A DNA stretch of 39,389 nucleotides from Priapulus caudatus (GCF_000485595.1 NW_014577518.1:40213-79601), one strand, 5' to 3'; numbered from the stretch's first letter, positions 1 through 11,293 are shown. Made by a program: numbers and translations. The notes: generated by a model not told the origin, from the letters alone.

Positions 1-887
1 TACTGTGCAGTTTCTACAGCTCTAGCTGGATGCTGATATATGTGATATATTAAATATAAATTGTGGTAGTTTACTTTAAGTTTATTTGGAGCCACTATTT
101 GACAACATACAATCTTGAAGCTAAAAGCAGAGAAGAGAATGCAGCAGCCAATAATGAGATTTGCAATGTGCACTGTCTGTGGTGACGGTTTTTGATCAGT
201 TGTAGCCCTGAAAGTCACAGAATTCAGTAAAGAATATAGAAGAAAACCTTTCTTATAGTTGCACTGCCGATTAACTGCCAGTCTTGGATAGACTGATCCA
301 ACATATACAACATATGTGCACACTTTGTGCTATGCATCGCATCAGAACCAGTCTATCCTAGAGTCACTACTGGCATGTCTGTGCTATAGCTACTGCAAGT
401 TATTAGATTGCACGCATGGATAAACGATAATTTAAAAGCACAGAATACTTGAACACAAAACATTTCTCAAGAGAAAATGTAGAAAACCTCAAAGCCTAGA
501 TAAGCGGTTTCTTTTCCTCAATTTTGCGATTTAAGCTAGTCAAAAAATAAATCAAATAAAATTTCTCCTATTATAATTACGTATACTCTACACATAAATT
601 TCTTCGCATCACTAGGATCAACGCCTATATAGTACAGCCTGTCGTGCTCAACTTCACAACACACGGTCCATTCAGTCAAAATCGTTTATCGTAAACAAAC
701 ACGGCTTGTGTTTTGCCAATGACACTACCAACCAGATGTGCTAGCAAGCAGATCTCATGCCCGTACACCAAATGCTGCTCTGTTACCCCACACACTTCAC
801 CCACCAGCAATGGCTCTGTGAATTGTAAACTCACACACAGTACACCCAGCAGCCCTGCACTGTGTAGGCTCTCTCTCTCTCTCACAC
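1..887. other. Non-coding stretch, downstream side of the GTPase gene
   Basis: No supported exon was found here. It lies on the 3' side of the minus-strand GTPase gene, so it is probably part of a long intron; I looked for the missing C-terminal exon (TKxD motif, SAL motif, CAAX end) and did not see it. The only structure is an imperfect inverted repeat, with TGCCAGT..GGATAGACTG near 276-296 matched by its reverse complement near 345-376. Confidence 0.5.
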
Positions 888-910
888 ACACAAACACACA
901 CACGAACACA

Positions 911-966
<56 letters not shown>

Positions 967-973
967 CACACAC
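888..973. repeat. (CACG)n-(CA)n microsatellite
   Basis: CA dinucleotides flank an uninterrupted block of ACGC tetranucleotides, then CA again. The same compound repeat recurs at about 2887-2939, 8190-8334 (opposite strand) and 10655-10695. Open frames through it are simple-repeat artefacts. Confidence 0.9.
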
Positions 974-1157
974 GAGTGACATCAACCACCAGCCCATGAT
1001 CTGTATACACTCACACTCCTCTGGACAAGATACATGCACACGACTTCTGAGTGTCAATTCAAGAGTGCTGCAAGAGTGAGTCATATCTGCCTAGAGTCAA
1101 CAAGCAATTCTAAGCTTAAAAGTTTCTTTGTTAGTTTGCTTGTTTGTATCTGCTTGG

Positions 1158-1799
1158 TAGTGATGGGAATCGGCTGGAATTTCATAATCGATTATCGGTT
1201 TCCCGTAACCGATCGATAATCGATTATAATCGGATAATCGGTTAATAATAGCATAGATTTAATTTAATCTTACTTTGTATATACAATTATACATAGCATT
1301 CAATATTATCATGTTTTATGATCATGTATTAACTCTGTGAAGGTTGCTGTATGTATATCAATGTCTGTTCCTATACCGTATTTAATCAATTTAAAAAGAA
1401 ATGGTTTAAATGCCTTTATTAAAACATTAAAAATTTTAAACAAACATGAACAAGACTTGTTCTTTATTATAGTAAGTAAGTGTCGTAGCTACGATGTGTT
1501 TCTGTCAACGCTACTCTCGTAGCATTAACATTAGTCGTAAGTGTTATCGTAGCATTAACATTAGTCGTAAGTGTTATCGTAGCATTAACATTAGCATTAA
1601 CTTTACGATGTTTCTGACAACGGGCCCCTGCAGGACTTGTGCTCTACTTGTCATATCAATTCACACATCGTGAGTACAGTTCCTTGTTTGTTTGTTCTGG
1701 TATTTCCGATAATCGATTATTTGTTTTCATAATCGATTATCGAATTTGAGACTATAATCGATCGAATTTCGATTATAATCGATCATCGGGACAGCACTA
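1158..1799. mobile_element. hAT-type MITE with 8-bp target duplication
   Basis: An 8-bp direct repeat, CTGCTTGG, at 1150-1157 and 1800-1807 exactly brackets this segment. The element starts TAGTGATG and ends with CAGCACTA, so its terminal inverted repeat is TAGTGNTG. Subterminal regions on both sides are packed with AATCGATTATCG-type motifs, left about 1184-1245 and right about 1707-1786. The 8-bp duplication and the TAGTG terminus are typical of hAT transposons. There is no transposase coding, so it is a non-autonomous copy. It lies downstream of the last visible exon of the GTPase gene, probably inside an intron. Confidence 0.8.
1518..1605. repeat. 30-bp tandem repeat inside the hAT MITE
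   Basis: A unit beginning CGTAGCATTAACATTAG starts at 1518, 1548 and 1578, a 30-bp period. The first two copies are nearly identical and the third is truncated. It lies wholly inside the hAT-like element. Confidence 0.85.
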
Positions 1800-2276
1800 C
1801 TGCTTGGTACCACCTAATCATTTCAATTCGTTCATAGTTATCAGTCACATGATGAAAAAAATTTATCCTGATTTTTCTGATGAAAATAAATGTGTTAAAA
1901 TATTGCTTCACCGTCTTCATTGCCGTGTAACCTGTTTTGGTGACAGATATGCAATTGCCAATGGTCTAGTTTTGTATTGAGATTTTCTCACTCTATTTGC
2001 TTACAATACCTCTGAATATTTACCAGTTTATTAACTAAATATATTTTAGCCCTTTGCTTCTCTTTATTTCTTTGATAAAAGATCTTACTAAAACTATTGA
2101 CAGCACAGTGTTGCCATTTTTCCTTCTCTATGGTGGAGGGTGGGGGAAATGAGTGATTCTGCTCGCTCTTAGTACTGGCCCTATACATTTAACACGTCAA
2201 ACAAGTAAACGTAAAGTGATTTAGCAGAACACAAAAACATGACATTACCTACACCATCAGTAACTGCACAACTTAC

Positions 2277-2889
2277 CTACTAATATAATCGGTGCTTCTG
2301 GACAATGGTGTTTGATCTCAGGATACCATTTTGTCGTCACGTTTTCAAAAGATGAAGGACTAACTATACTAAAGCATATAAGGAAAACGTCCGTCTGAAA
2401 CAGATTCAGAGTAATTACTAAAATTATATAATGACTAGTGAACAATTGGCAGGTGACTAAACACTAACTGAATATATTTGGTACCTAATTTTATCAAACA
2501 TGTTTAATCAATCCAGATATAATTCCCTACCTTGTAAAATTTTCAAATTTTGCTCCAATCATCTACAATTAATAATCATGTTGAATGTACACATGGAGGC
2601 ATTATCTAATTAAACGAGCTCTTTCTCTCTCTGTCTCTCTCTCGCTCTCTGGGTGTGCATGCACGAGAGTGTGTCTAAACCACATTTGATAAAAACTTAC
2701 TTGTGGATAAGATAGCGGCCGTAACCGATCATAGTCTTCCTGCCCTGCAGTATCCCACAATCCCAAGCTTACAGGGATACCATCACACATCATCGCTGCT
2801 GAGTAGTTATCAAATCTGAAAACCGCACGTATTTCACATTATCCTATATAAGATTCAAACCACAACATATTTAAAGCAATCAAAGTACA

Positions 2890-2933
<44 letters not shown>

Positions 2934-3313
2934 CACACCAAAATTGACGTATTGTAGACCATTGTTTTGAACCTTTCTAAGTGTGTTTAACTTGGGTAAT
3001 ATAGGTGGCAGCCACCCACTTGATCTGATGGTGTAAAAAAAGTTCTAGGATCCGTGATACCATCCCGCATAACAATGTGCTCATAGGAACAATGATATGT
3101 GATTACATCTTTAAGGAGAAGATTTATGTGCAGTCACTTTTACAGAGCACCCATTATTACCAGTGCTGCTTGTTTAAACATAAAAGCAACTTACACTGTC
3201 GGCACATATTCGGCTGGAAAGCTGTCGGTTGTGTAGGAAATCAGCATGCATGTTTTACCAACGGTTCCATCACCAACGACAACACACTTGATAGGTCGTC
3301 CTTGCGACGACAT
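2277..3313 (-). CDS. Rac-family small GTPase, Mig-2/Mtl/RhoG-like (5' part)
   Basis: A Rho/Rac GTPase switches between GTP- and GDP-bound forms at the plasma membrane to control actin and cell migration. Three coding exons on the minus strand were joined: 3313-3195, 2815-2701 and 2394-2277. All have GTAAGT donors and CAG acceptors, and the phases (2, 0, 1) fit without a break, giving 117 codons. Visible motifs are the P-loop GDGTVGKT (14-21), switch I YVPTVFDNY (36-44) and switch [20 protein letters not shown] (61-78). The N-terminal [18 protein letters not shown] and the wording SLGLWDT and [10 protein letters not shown] resemble the invertebrate Mig-2/Mtl class more than canonical Rac1. The start is ATG 3313-3311. 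A CAG at 3356-3354 suggests that the 5' UTR begins in an upstream exon. About 75 C-terminal residues, including TKxD and the prenylated CAAX box, are missing and must lie beyond an intron of at least 2.2 kb. Class assignment is by eye; Rac or RhoG remains possible. Confidence 0.93.
2887..2939. repeat. (ACGC)n-(AC)n microsatellite in GTPase intron 1
   Basis: A compound tetranucleotide/dinucleotide repeat in the intron between the first two coding exons of the GTPase gene. Confidence 0.9.
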
Positions 3314-3353
3314 TACTGTTATCCTGCTGTCTCCCCCTTTGGATGTTTTGGGC

Positions 3354-4028
3354 CTGAAAATGTTGAATTTATTATATATGACACAGGGCTGATTGATTAC
3401 ATTTTGCCACACAATTTTAATTAGATTCTACCCTAGTATGCATTAACCAATTTCAACTAATTCATTAATCGGTAATTTCTGTTTCAATTCAATTCCAACT
3501 CCAGTAATCTACTTACTGGTAAATTAAGAAACTACAATTAACAGACATGCCTCAGTTGCCCTGTTACAAATATGGGACCCCAAACTAATAACCTTAACCG
3601 ACTCCAAATAACAACCCCCCTCCCCCCGCCCAACGAACTCTATGACTCGGTTTCCCTTCTCTCAGTTAGGTATTCAACATTAATGTGAGGTTAACTGGAA
3701 TATGCCAGCTTCATGTAATTTCAATTATATGAATCCTGTAGGCCTATAATCAGTAGCTAATACGTAGAAATTAATCTTTTAAATGCACATGCAAAACGAA
3801 CTCATTCACACTATAAATACAAACATTGTTGGGGGAAAGTACCTCGCACGCACTTCAACTGACGAGAGCCAGTCTTGCGTAATTGTTTGTTTTGTTTCCG
3901 TTTTTGTGATGTAAAACAATTATTTTGTGAAACAGTATTTAGTATCATTTACACAGAATGTCTATTGCACAACGATGCAAACATGGCACCACTTTTTCAC
4001 AACCTTCAACCATAAACTGGTTAATCAT
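3354..4028. other. Upstream region of the GTPase gene, no gene seen
   Basis: AT-rich DNA 5' of the first coding exon. It may contain the first non-coding exon and the promoter, but I cannot place them. A short C-rich run is present near 3616-3630. Confidence 0.4.
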
Positions 4029-4527
4029 TTAAAGCCGCACAATGCGCATCCAAACGCTAATTTCTCCAGTACTAGACTAGCAAATACTTCGTGGCATGCA
4101 TAATCACACTACCTTATGACAAAATAAACTCTAGTTCCTCCCATTTCACTGCACGTTGTCTTATATAAGGCATTTGAAAATACCTCCAATGTTGTTCAAA
4201 TTCTCCGATGTTGTTGACAGTTTCGTGTTGCTCTCCCAAGCAACCGTGCAGCAGTGCTGCGGTACAGCGGTACGAGTGTAGCAAAGATAAAAACATGTGA
4301 TGTCACCTAACAACTTCGAGGCTAAATTGTTTGGCAAACAAGTCAGCGTTGGCGCCAGAATGCCAGTTTTCTCACCTCTTTCTTGTGGGTTTTAAGCAAA
4401 CACGCAGTGAAATGGGAGGAATTAGAGTTTATTTTGTCATAAGGTAGTGTGATTATGCATGCCACAAAGTATTTGCTAGTCTAGTACTGGAGAAATTAGC
4501 GTTTGGATGCACATTGTGCGGCTTTAA
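4029..4527. mobile_element. Long-arm foldback MITE flanked by TTAA
   Basis: Two arms of about 124 bp, 4029-4152 and 4404-4527, are nearly perfect reverse complements (for example AAAGCCGCACAATG against CATTGTGCGGCTTT) around a 251-bp unrelated spacer. Both ends carry TTAA, at 4029-4032 and 4524-4527. That is the target duplication of piggyBac-type transposons and suggests such a MITE. No transposase is encoded. The open frame across the spacer has no recognisable similarity. Confidence 0.75.
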
Positions 4528-5000
4528 CTGACAAAAATATTTAAAATACATTTACAGATTGTTGTAAGTCATGTTTCACGCAGATACTCACATGCCATAT
4601 AAACATATTAGCATAAACACCTTGGCTGTATGAACAGTAACAGTATTAGAGAGCAGTGTTTGATTCTAAATAATGCGGAATATATGTAACAAATGAGTTG
4701 ATACGTACAGAGAATGTGTACAACGAATCTGGCTCTAAAGACAAAATTAAGTTCTATTTGATCTTTGTGATTCACCAATATCACATAACAACATGCAGCT
4801 TTAAATGTACATGGGTGGGGCAGCTTATACTTATAGGCCTATATGTTTGGGTGTGCATTGTAGTCTCTACGCCGGGCAACGAGACAACAATATTAAACAA
4901 CTGCGAGCTTGGCATGTTCCCGACTAGTATCGACCATAGATGGTGTAAATAACATGTGCTGAATAACTAGGTAAAAATATAAACTTTCCTAATGACAATG
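4528..5000. other. Short unique spacer without genes
   Basis: AT-rich unique-looking DNA between the foldback element and the minisatellite-bearing transposon. No splice-bounded coding segment or RNA gene was recognised. Confidence 0.45.
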
Positions 5001-6396
5001 TATAGGAGTGTTTCATGTTGATAAACATTGACGTCATATGCGCACATGCGCAGTTTAACTGTTGGCAGCAAGCAAATGCGTGATATTGTTCGATACAAGC
5101 ACACGCATGCACGCACACACGTGTACGTACACACGCATGCACGCACGCACGCACACACTCATGCACACACTCATGCTCGCACGTGTACGTGCGCACGCAC
5201 GCACGCACGTCTACATGCACATGCATGCACGTGTACCTGCACACACACGCACGTACGCACACACGTGTACCTGCACACGCACACACGCACGCACGTGTAC
5301 CTGCACACACGCGCACACACGCACGCACGCACGCACGTGTACGTGCACACACACGGACGCACGCACGCATGTACGCACGTGTAAGTTCACACGCACGCAC
5401 GCACGTGTACGTACACTTGCACGCACGCACGTGTACACGCACACACACACTCATGCACGCACGTGTACGTGCACACGCAAGCACGCACGCACGTGTACGT
5501 GCACACGCACGCACGCACGCACGCACGTCTACGTGCACATGCACATGCGCTCACACACGCACACACGAACGCATGCACGCACGCATATGTGCACACGCAC
5601 GCACACACTCATGCACGCACGTGTACGTGCACACGCACGCACGCACGCACATGTACGTGCACACACACGCACGAACGCACGTGTACGTGCACATGCACGC
5701 ACGCACGCACAAACGTGTACCTGCACACGCGCGCACACATGCACGCACGCACGCATGTGTACGTGCACACGCACGCATGCATGCACGTGTAGGTACACAC
5801 GCACGCACGCACGCATGTACGCACGTGTCAGTGCACATGCACGCACGCACGCATGTGTACGTACACACGCACGCACGCACGTATACGTGCACACGCACAC
5901 ACGCACACACACACGCACGCACGCACGCAGGTGTACATGCGAACGCACGCACGTCTACGTGCACATGCATGCACACACGCACGTGTACAGGTCTGTACAC
6001 ACACGCACGTACGCACCAACGCACTCATGCACACACGTGTACCTGCACACGCACGCATGCATGCATGCCCGCACGTGTACGTGCACACGCACGCACACAC
6101 GCACGCATGCACGCACGTGTACGTGCACACGCACGCACGTGTACGTGCACACGCACGCACGTGTACGTGCACACGAACGTACGAACGTGTAGGTTCACAC
6201 GCACACACGCACACACGCACGCATGCACGCACGCACGCAGCACGCACGTGTACGTGCACTACATAAACAGCACTTTCTATCAGAACATGTGGTCATTCAT
6301 CTGTAAATATAAAGCAGCACGCTTCGCTTCTGCCAACCATGACACATAACAAATACACGTGACGTGATCTATGACGTCACGTGAAACACTCCTATA
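5001..6396 (+). mobile_element. TIR element with minisatellite core, copy 1
   Basis: The ends are inverted repeats: TATAGGAGTGTTTCA at 5001-5015 and its reverse complement TGAAACACTCCTATA at 6382-6396, each followed inward by a GACGTCAT motif. The outermost TA may be the target duplication. Unique arms of about 95 bp (left) and 140 bp (right) enclose an array of ACGCAC repeats. The same arms, in the same order but on the opposite strand, bracket a second array at 37422-39060, which shows that arms and array move as one unit. No transposase is encoded. Long open frames through the core are low-complexity artefacts. Confidence 0.85.
5098..6259. repeat. Minisatellite with GTGTACGTGCAC motif
   Basis: Variable-length units of roughly 26-42 bp consist of a core CACGTGTACGTGCAC and a variable number of ACGC tetranucleotides. 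The core contains CACGTG and is nearly self-complementary, so single strands could form short hairpins. Copies differ by single bases such as GTGTACCTGCAC and GTCTACGTGCAC. It is the internal domain of the TIR element around it. Confidence 0.9.
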
Positions 6397-6405
6397 GAAA
6401 TAATG

Positions 6406-6685
6406 GCCCAAGGATAGAGAACATGGGTCCCAATAAAACCAATGTGCCTAACCCTAACCCTAATTCTAACCCTGGCCCTAACGGCCCAAGGATAGAGAAC
6501 ATGGGTCCCAATAAAACCAATGTGCCTAACCCTAACCCTAACCCTAATTCTAACCCTAACCCTAACCCTAACCCTAACAATAACCCTAACCATAACCCTA
6601 ACCTATTATATTGATATAATATTATATTTATATTGATGTAAATGACATTGGTTTTATTGGGACCCATGTTCTCTATCCTTGAACC
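6406..6685. mobile_element. MITE with telomere-like core and 9-bp target duplication
   Basis: A 36-bp arm beginning AAGGATAGAGAACATGGG occurs at 6410-6445, is repeated directly at 6488-6523 and inverted at 6645-6680. Between the arms lie CCCTAA-type repeats and a short AT-rich stretch. The 9-bp direct repeat GAAATAATG at 6397-6405 and 6686-6694 brackets the element. Its left duplication starts immediately after the terminal TATA of the minisatellite transposon, so this element inserted at the very edge of the older one. A 9-bp duplication is seen in Mutator-like elements; that assignment is inference. Confidence 0.8.
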
Positions 6686-6694
6686 GAAATAATG

Positions 6695-7546
6695 ACATGT
6701 GCATAGACCTAGCACAAAAAGTACGGTATTAAAAATAATGCACATTGGGCAAGGCTCAGGCCCAGTTTATGACCCTGGTACATAAAGTATCATCAACCCA
6801 ACTTACTCTTAGGCCCATCACCAAAATACCGGGTCCTCAAGTTGGCTAGGTCGAGGTCACACTTGGAATATTTTAGAACAAATATAGGGCCTACCCGGTA
6901 CGCAAATTTCGGGATAGTCACTAGATTCGCTTAAACTTTAAAGTTAAACGCACAACAAAATGTTATATGCACTGCCTACCACACACCTATAACCATAGTA
7001 AACGTAACTCAAGTAAGTAATGGAAGATAAAGTATCAGGCATCGGAAACTGATCTGTTACGTACTTATGCAGTTATGAAGTTATGTATAGTCGGCAACGG
7101 TATTCAGGCACTCCAACATGGGTGGGTCAACATGTAACACAGATATATAACGTAGCCAGGCAAACTTTTCACGCGATATACACACTCAATGTACACGCAT
7201 TTAAAGCACTAACTTACATAAAGAACAAGTTATCCTATAGTGTTAACAGCTGCGGAGAAAACTACAAACATACACACGGATGTGGTGAGAAATTAGTTCA
7301 TTACAAGTGATGATTCACCCCGGTTGCCATTTGTATCCAGACACATGTAGTGATATATGCGACAGTGGCGTCATCTTCCAGTTACCGCACCAGGCGATCG
7401 TACCATAGATTATAGCAGAGCACGTATATCATAGATATAAGTTAACTATGTATGTCACCGACTAATGGTTATTTATTTGTGGCCGTGTGATGATACCGTA
7501 CAATAGGGTATCTAACGGACATGAGGCTTATTTTCCTACATACAAC
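6695..7546. other. Unique spacer without genes
   Basis: No supported exon, RNA gene or element end was recognised. A short open frame around 7083-7310 has no recognisable domain and no splice context. Confidence 0.4.
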
Positions 7547-8083
7547 CATGCACTTCTACTTTTTCAACCTACCCGCAACATCCGTCAGGCTACAGACCTC
7601 AAGACCTTCAAGGCGCTTCTAAGATCGTGGTCAGGTCCACCATGTGGATGTGCGATGTGCTGCTGATGCCCCCCCCACCAACCCACACACACACGGTGTT
7701 ACCTACATGGACTGATACGAATCATCAACTCTAATTTTATCACGACTCATAATTTTAGTATCCTTGCGTGATTATTGTTTTCTCCTGTTAAATTTCAGTA
7801 CCTGCGTTTTCTGTACGAATACGTCAGTGTTCCTCATAAGTTGATATTATTTTTTATGTCCAATGCTCCATTGTATAATGTTACACCATAGTGACCGCGA
7901 ATTAATTTTAGTAAGGGGTACCTAGCTTAGCTGCCCTGGTACCGTCGCTTGTTACGTTGTTAGACTAGCACTTTTAATTAAGAATTGTATCCTTTTACTG
8001 CACTGACGGTGAGGAGCTTGCAAGCTCATGTTGACATATCTGTTGCAAATGTACCGTCTTTAAATTAATAAATTAATAAATAA
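7547..8083 (+). mobile_element. 3' end of a non-LTR retrotransposon
   Basis: Codons 7547-7666 read in frame to a stop and include RNIRQATDLKTFKALLRSW followed by a Cys-rich end (CGCAMCC). The pattern of 'xxIRQAxxLxxFKxxLxxW' just before the stop is typical of the extreme C-terminus of LINE reverse transcriptase proteins. About 400 bp of 3' UTR follows and ends in an AT-rich tail of repeated TTAATAAA at about 8061-8083. The frame is lost upstream, so this is a 5'-truncated, dead copy. The clade (CR1/L2/RTE-like) cannot be decided. Confidence 0.65.
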
Positions 8084-8185
8084 CATTTTTTTAAATATCG
8101 AGACAATTATTGTCAGGAGAAGCTACAGGTTGTATAAAGCTATAAGTTATCAATATCAGTGTTGGACGGAAAGGACCCGGAAAGG

Positions 8186-8189
<4 letters not shown>

Positions 8190-8236
<47 letters not shown>

Positions 8237-8334
8237 TGTGCGTGCGTGCGTGCGTGCGTGCGTGTGCGTGCGTGCATACGTGCGGCGTGTGTGTGTGTGC
8301 GCGCGCGTGTGTGTGTGTGTATGTGTGTGTGAAA
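8190..8334. repeat. (TG)n-(TGCG)n microsatellite
   Basis: A compound GT/GCGT repeat on the plus strand with a short CG run. It lies just beyond the likely 3' end of the first GY-rich gene. Confidence 0.9.
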
Positions 8335-8442
8335 GAACACTATAAACTTGGCGCATATTATTAATAAATGGCAGAATACAAAAGATAGGGCACATATGGG
8401 AAAAAATGACCATCACAAAATAGATGAATACAATTAACATAA

Positions 8443-8448
8443 TTTATT
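8443..8448 (-). terminator. Possible polyadenylation signal of GY-rich gene 1
   Basis: AATAAA on the minus strand, 282 bases beyond the stop codon of the gene starting at 10081. It is the first such hexamer I noticed downstream. Confidence 0.4.
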
Positions 8449-8729
8449 GTGTAAACATTCAACTGTTGTATAAGAACAAATGCATACATGATACAGCGCA
8501 GCATTATCAGGCACCCGTATACAGACGAATAGACCATATATGGTATTCAAACATATGGATGAATGAGATTTACGTCTCCACATTCACACGTTCACATCAG
8601 CAAAGCTTCTACTTGTAATTACCGAAACGGCTCGTATTATGCTATTCGAATAAAGATTTTCACCCCATTAACATGCTATTATTATTAGTCTATGAAGCAC
8701 TTTTATCAAAAAAACTATTATCGGCGATA

Positions 8730-9548
8730 TTAGTGACTCTCCTTCTGGCTGTGATATTTTCCGTACTTGTTGTTGCTCTTATAGTTTCCCTTCCCGTAGA
8801 AGGAACCCTTGCCGCCGTAATTGGCCTTGAAGCCCTTATCCCAGTATTTCTTGTCACCTCCTTTGTCGCTATGGTAGTTATCGTACTTGTATTTGCCTGT
8901 TGAAAGACAGCGCATAAATAATCGAGTTTTTTGTTAGCCAGAAGAGCAAAGACGACATTATATCTTGAGAAAATACACAGAATAATACGAATATATAAAT
9001 ACTCATATAGTCGACTAACATATAGCGCGCGCGCGTGTGTGTGCGCACGTGTGTAATAGATTCATACCGTCGCCCTTGCTGAAGTAGAATTTGCCTTTGC
9101 CCCAGTTCTTAGATTGTTTTCCGTTCAGGTATATCATTCCTTGTCCGCCCTTGTCAACTTTATCGCCATAGTTATTGTGGGATTGCTTGTGCCAGTACTT
9201 GTAGTAATCGTTGCCGCTCTATTAAAGGAAACATTCGATTATAAATCGAACTAAAAACTATTTCATTTTACATGTTTTACGTGATTTTCTTTTTTTTTAC
9301 TTTCAAGCGTTACTGAAATTTATGAATCGGGTTATATATTGGTGACGCGCAGCGGATATCTGTATGGATTATAGAAGTCGTACTGCATACCCCATATTTA
9401 TCCCAGCGGCCGACTCCACCACCATCGTCACCGTAGCCACCGTGATCTCTGCCCCTTCCTCTGCCGTAACCTTTTCCATACCCTCCGTATTGCGCCGAAA
9501 CGCCAGCCACCTGAAAGAGTAACACATATTAACTAAACTATATCCAGG

Positions 9549-9588
<40 letters not shown>

Positions 9589-10081
9589 TATAGCAATACA
9601 TGGCAAACTCAATAACAACACTTGTTGTTAACTTATAAAACTCAATTGGTAAGTATGTTTCGGTATAGCAACTGATATAAGTGTAGATAATTACCAGACA
9701 TAATTTTTTTAGGTAATTTACCTCTTTAATATAATTTTTATTAAGAGCGTGTTCACTCATAACGCAGGACAACTATACGAGAAACGACTCGCTATGCATA
9801 ATTATGTAGCCGCTCAAGTGACCGTAGGCTGTCGAGGCTAAATGTCGGTTATATAAATAATAGCTGATAAATTAACCTTGGAATTTTGCTCTGACATCTC
9901 ACGTTCAACATTTATTCGAACCAGTTTCGCATCGGGCACATATCTACCTTAGCGGGCCGTACATATCACCACGTAAATGCGCATAAGCTATAACTCAAAG
10001 GCATTTGACTGACACAACAAAATAAGTAATACTTACAAAGAGCGTGACCAATACGGATAGAAGCGACGTTACGATATTCAT
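8730..10081 (-). CDS. Secreted Gly/Tyr/Lys-rich structural protein, paralogue 1
   Basis: Four minus-strand exons join in frame: 10081-10037 (15 codons), 9510-9391 (40 codons), 9218-9068 (151 nt) and 8896-8730 with TAA, for 160 residues. Residues 1-21 form a signal peptide (hydrophobic core, end GVSA), so the mature protein probably starts QYGGYGKG. A GYGRGRGRD-type stretch follows, then a basic Tyr/Asn/His region with YLNGK, KNWGKGKFYFSKGD and DNYHSDKGG, and near the end YGGKGSFYGKG. The donors are GTAAGT, GTATGC and GTATGA. The final acceptor is AACAG, and exon 3 uses the short acceptor AATAG. Composition suggests an extracellular matrix, tube, adhesive or shell protein, but I recognise no named family. 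A paralogue with the same exon phases lies at 13720-14896. Confidence 0.88.
9550..9586. repeat. (AT)n microsatellite in intron 1 of GY-rich gene 1
   Basis: An uninterrupted AT dinucleotide run within the 526-bp first intron. Confidence 0.9.
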
Positions 10082-10170
10082 ATTTTAGCAAGCTTTTCCC
10101 TCTCAGCGGGCGCGACAGTGTCTGCGTCAGGCGCAACTAGATAAAGGTAGTAGTGTGAAACCGGTGCAGC

Positions 10171-10180
10171 CATTTATATA
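10171..10180 (-). promoter_or_regulatory. Likely TATA box of GY-rich gene 1
   Basis: TATATAAATG on the minus strand, about 90 bases upstream of the start codon at 10081 and embedded in otherwise mixed sequence. The spacing would give a 5' UTR of about 60 bases. Confidence 0.6.
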
Positions 10181-11285
10181 ACACCAGAAACATCTGAAGT
10201 GACCCGAGTTTAACGGTCTGAAAATTTCATGTTTATTCTACGTGGGTAACCATGTTTGCTAGTTGATTATTTTCACCTATTTCTTTACGGAACCTGGCCA
10301 TGCAGGCTTAATCCTATGCATAAATATTGCCATAGTTTGACAATTTTGCCGAAAAACAATGCGGGGCTCTATATTACGCGTTGTTTGCAGTGTAGGTTGC
10401 CCCGCCTGACCTGATGACATAAACTGTGCTGCATCTATTTGTTAGATGTTTGAATGTAATTTAATCTAATTGCTCACAATAATTCATTCGCGTAGAACGC
10501 TCACGCTCAGTAGGCCTACAGTTACGAAACAGCTGCTTGGTTGAAAGCAGTGATTTTTAATGGCGTATTTCTAAATTTATTATATAGGGGATTTCTTTCT
10601 GCCGTATAGTTCGTTTCGTAAAAACACGAAAAAAATTGAAAATAATGCGTGCGTGTGTCCGTGTGGGCGGGCGGGCGTGCGTGCGTGCGTGCGTGCATGT
10701 CCGTGTGCGATTAGATCGTACTGATTGATATAGCTGTCACGTTGCCTGCGCAATGCTTTTTCGTATGTAATAGGCAGCGTATACGCTGCGTTTTTATGCA
10801 TGTGTGTAATAATATGACAACACCAATAATCATAGATATAGAATAGACGATTCCATTCTCTATCTTCTGCTTTACCTTTACCTTTTCTTTTTTATCTATT
10901 CGTCTTTCTGTCTCTGTTCTTCTATTCTGCATCTCTGGTATAACAGTGCGACGACAGAGAGAATCATATAGAGTTGTAGCGGTGAATTTCCTTTGCTTAT
11001 ATATGATCTATAAATTCATTAATTAGATTCAGCGTCAAGCAAATTTTTAATCAGTCATGGAAATTCTTCGTTAGTAGTCCCTATTCCGCTTTTCTAAGTA
11101 TGTTACATCTGTGTTAGAGTGGTGTTTTCCGTATATGTCTTAATATAATTATTTGGTCCTTTATCTTGCGAAAACGTAACAACAAAATGGTATCCTGTGA
11201 TAAATCACGGTATTGTCAAATAGTGATGAAAGTATCCTTATAAACTCCTATTGTTGGTATGTGAGTATATGCAGTCATTACATGT
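10181..11285. other. Intergenic spacer, no gene
   Basis: Apart from a (GCGT)n run near 10655-10695, nothing was recognised. Short open frames on the minus strand run through the simple repeat and carry no domain. Confidence 0.45.
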
Positions 11286-11293
11286 ATATAGTG

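Noticed and set aside
5062-6349. Long open frames (376 and 388 codons) with His/Thr/Arg/Ala repeats on the plus strand
   Set aside because: They run only through the ACGC minisatellite, are open in several frames on both strands and have no complex sequence or splice context.
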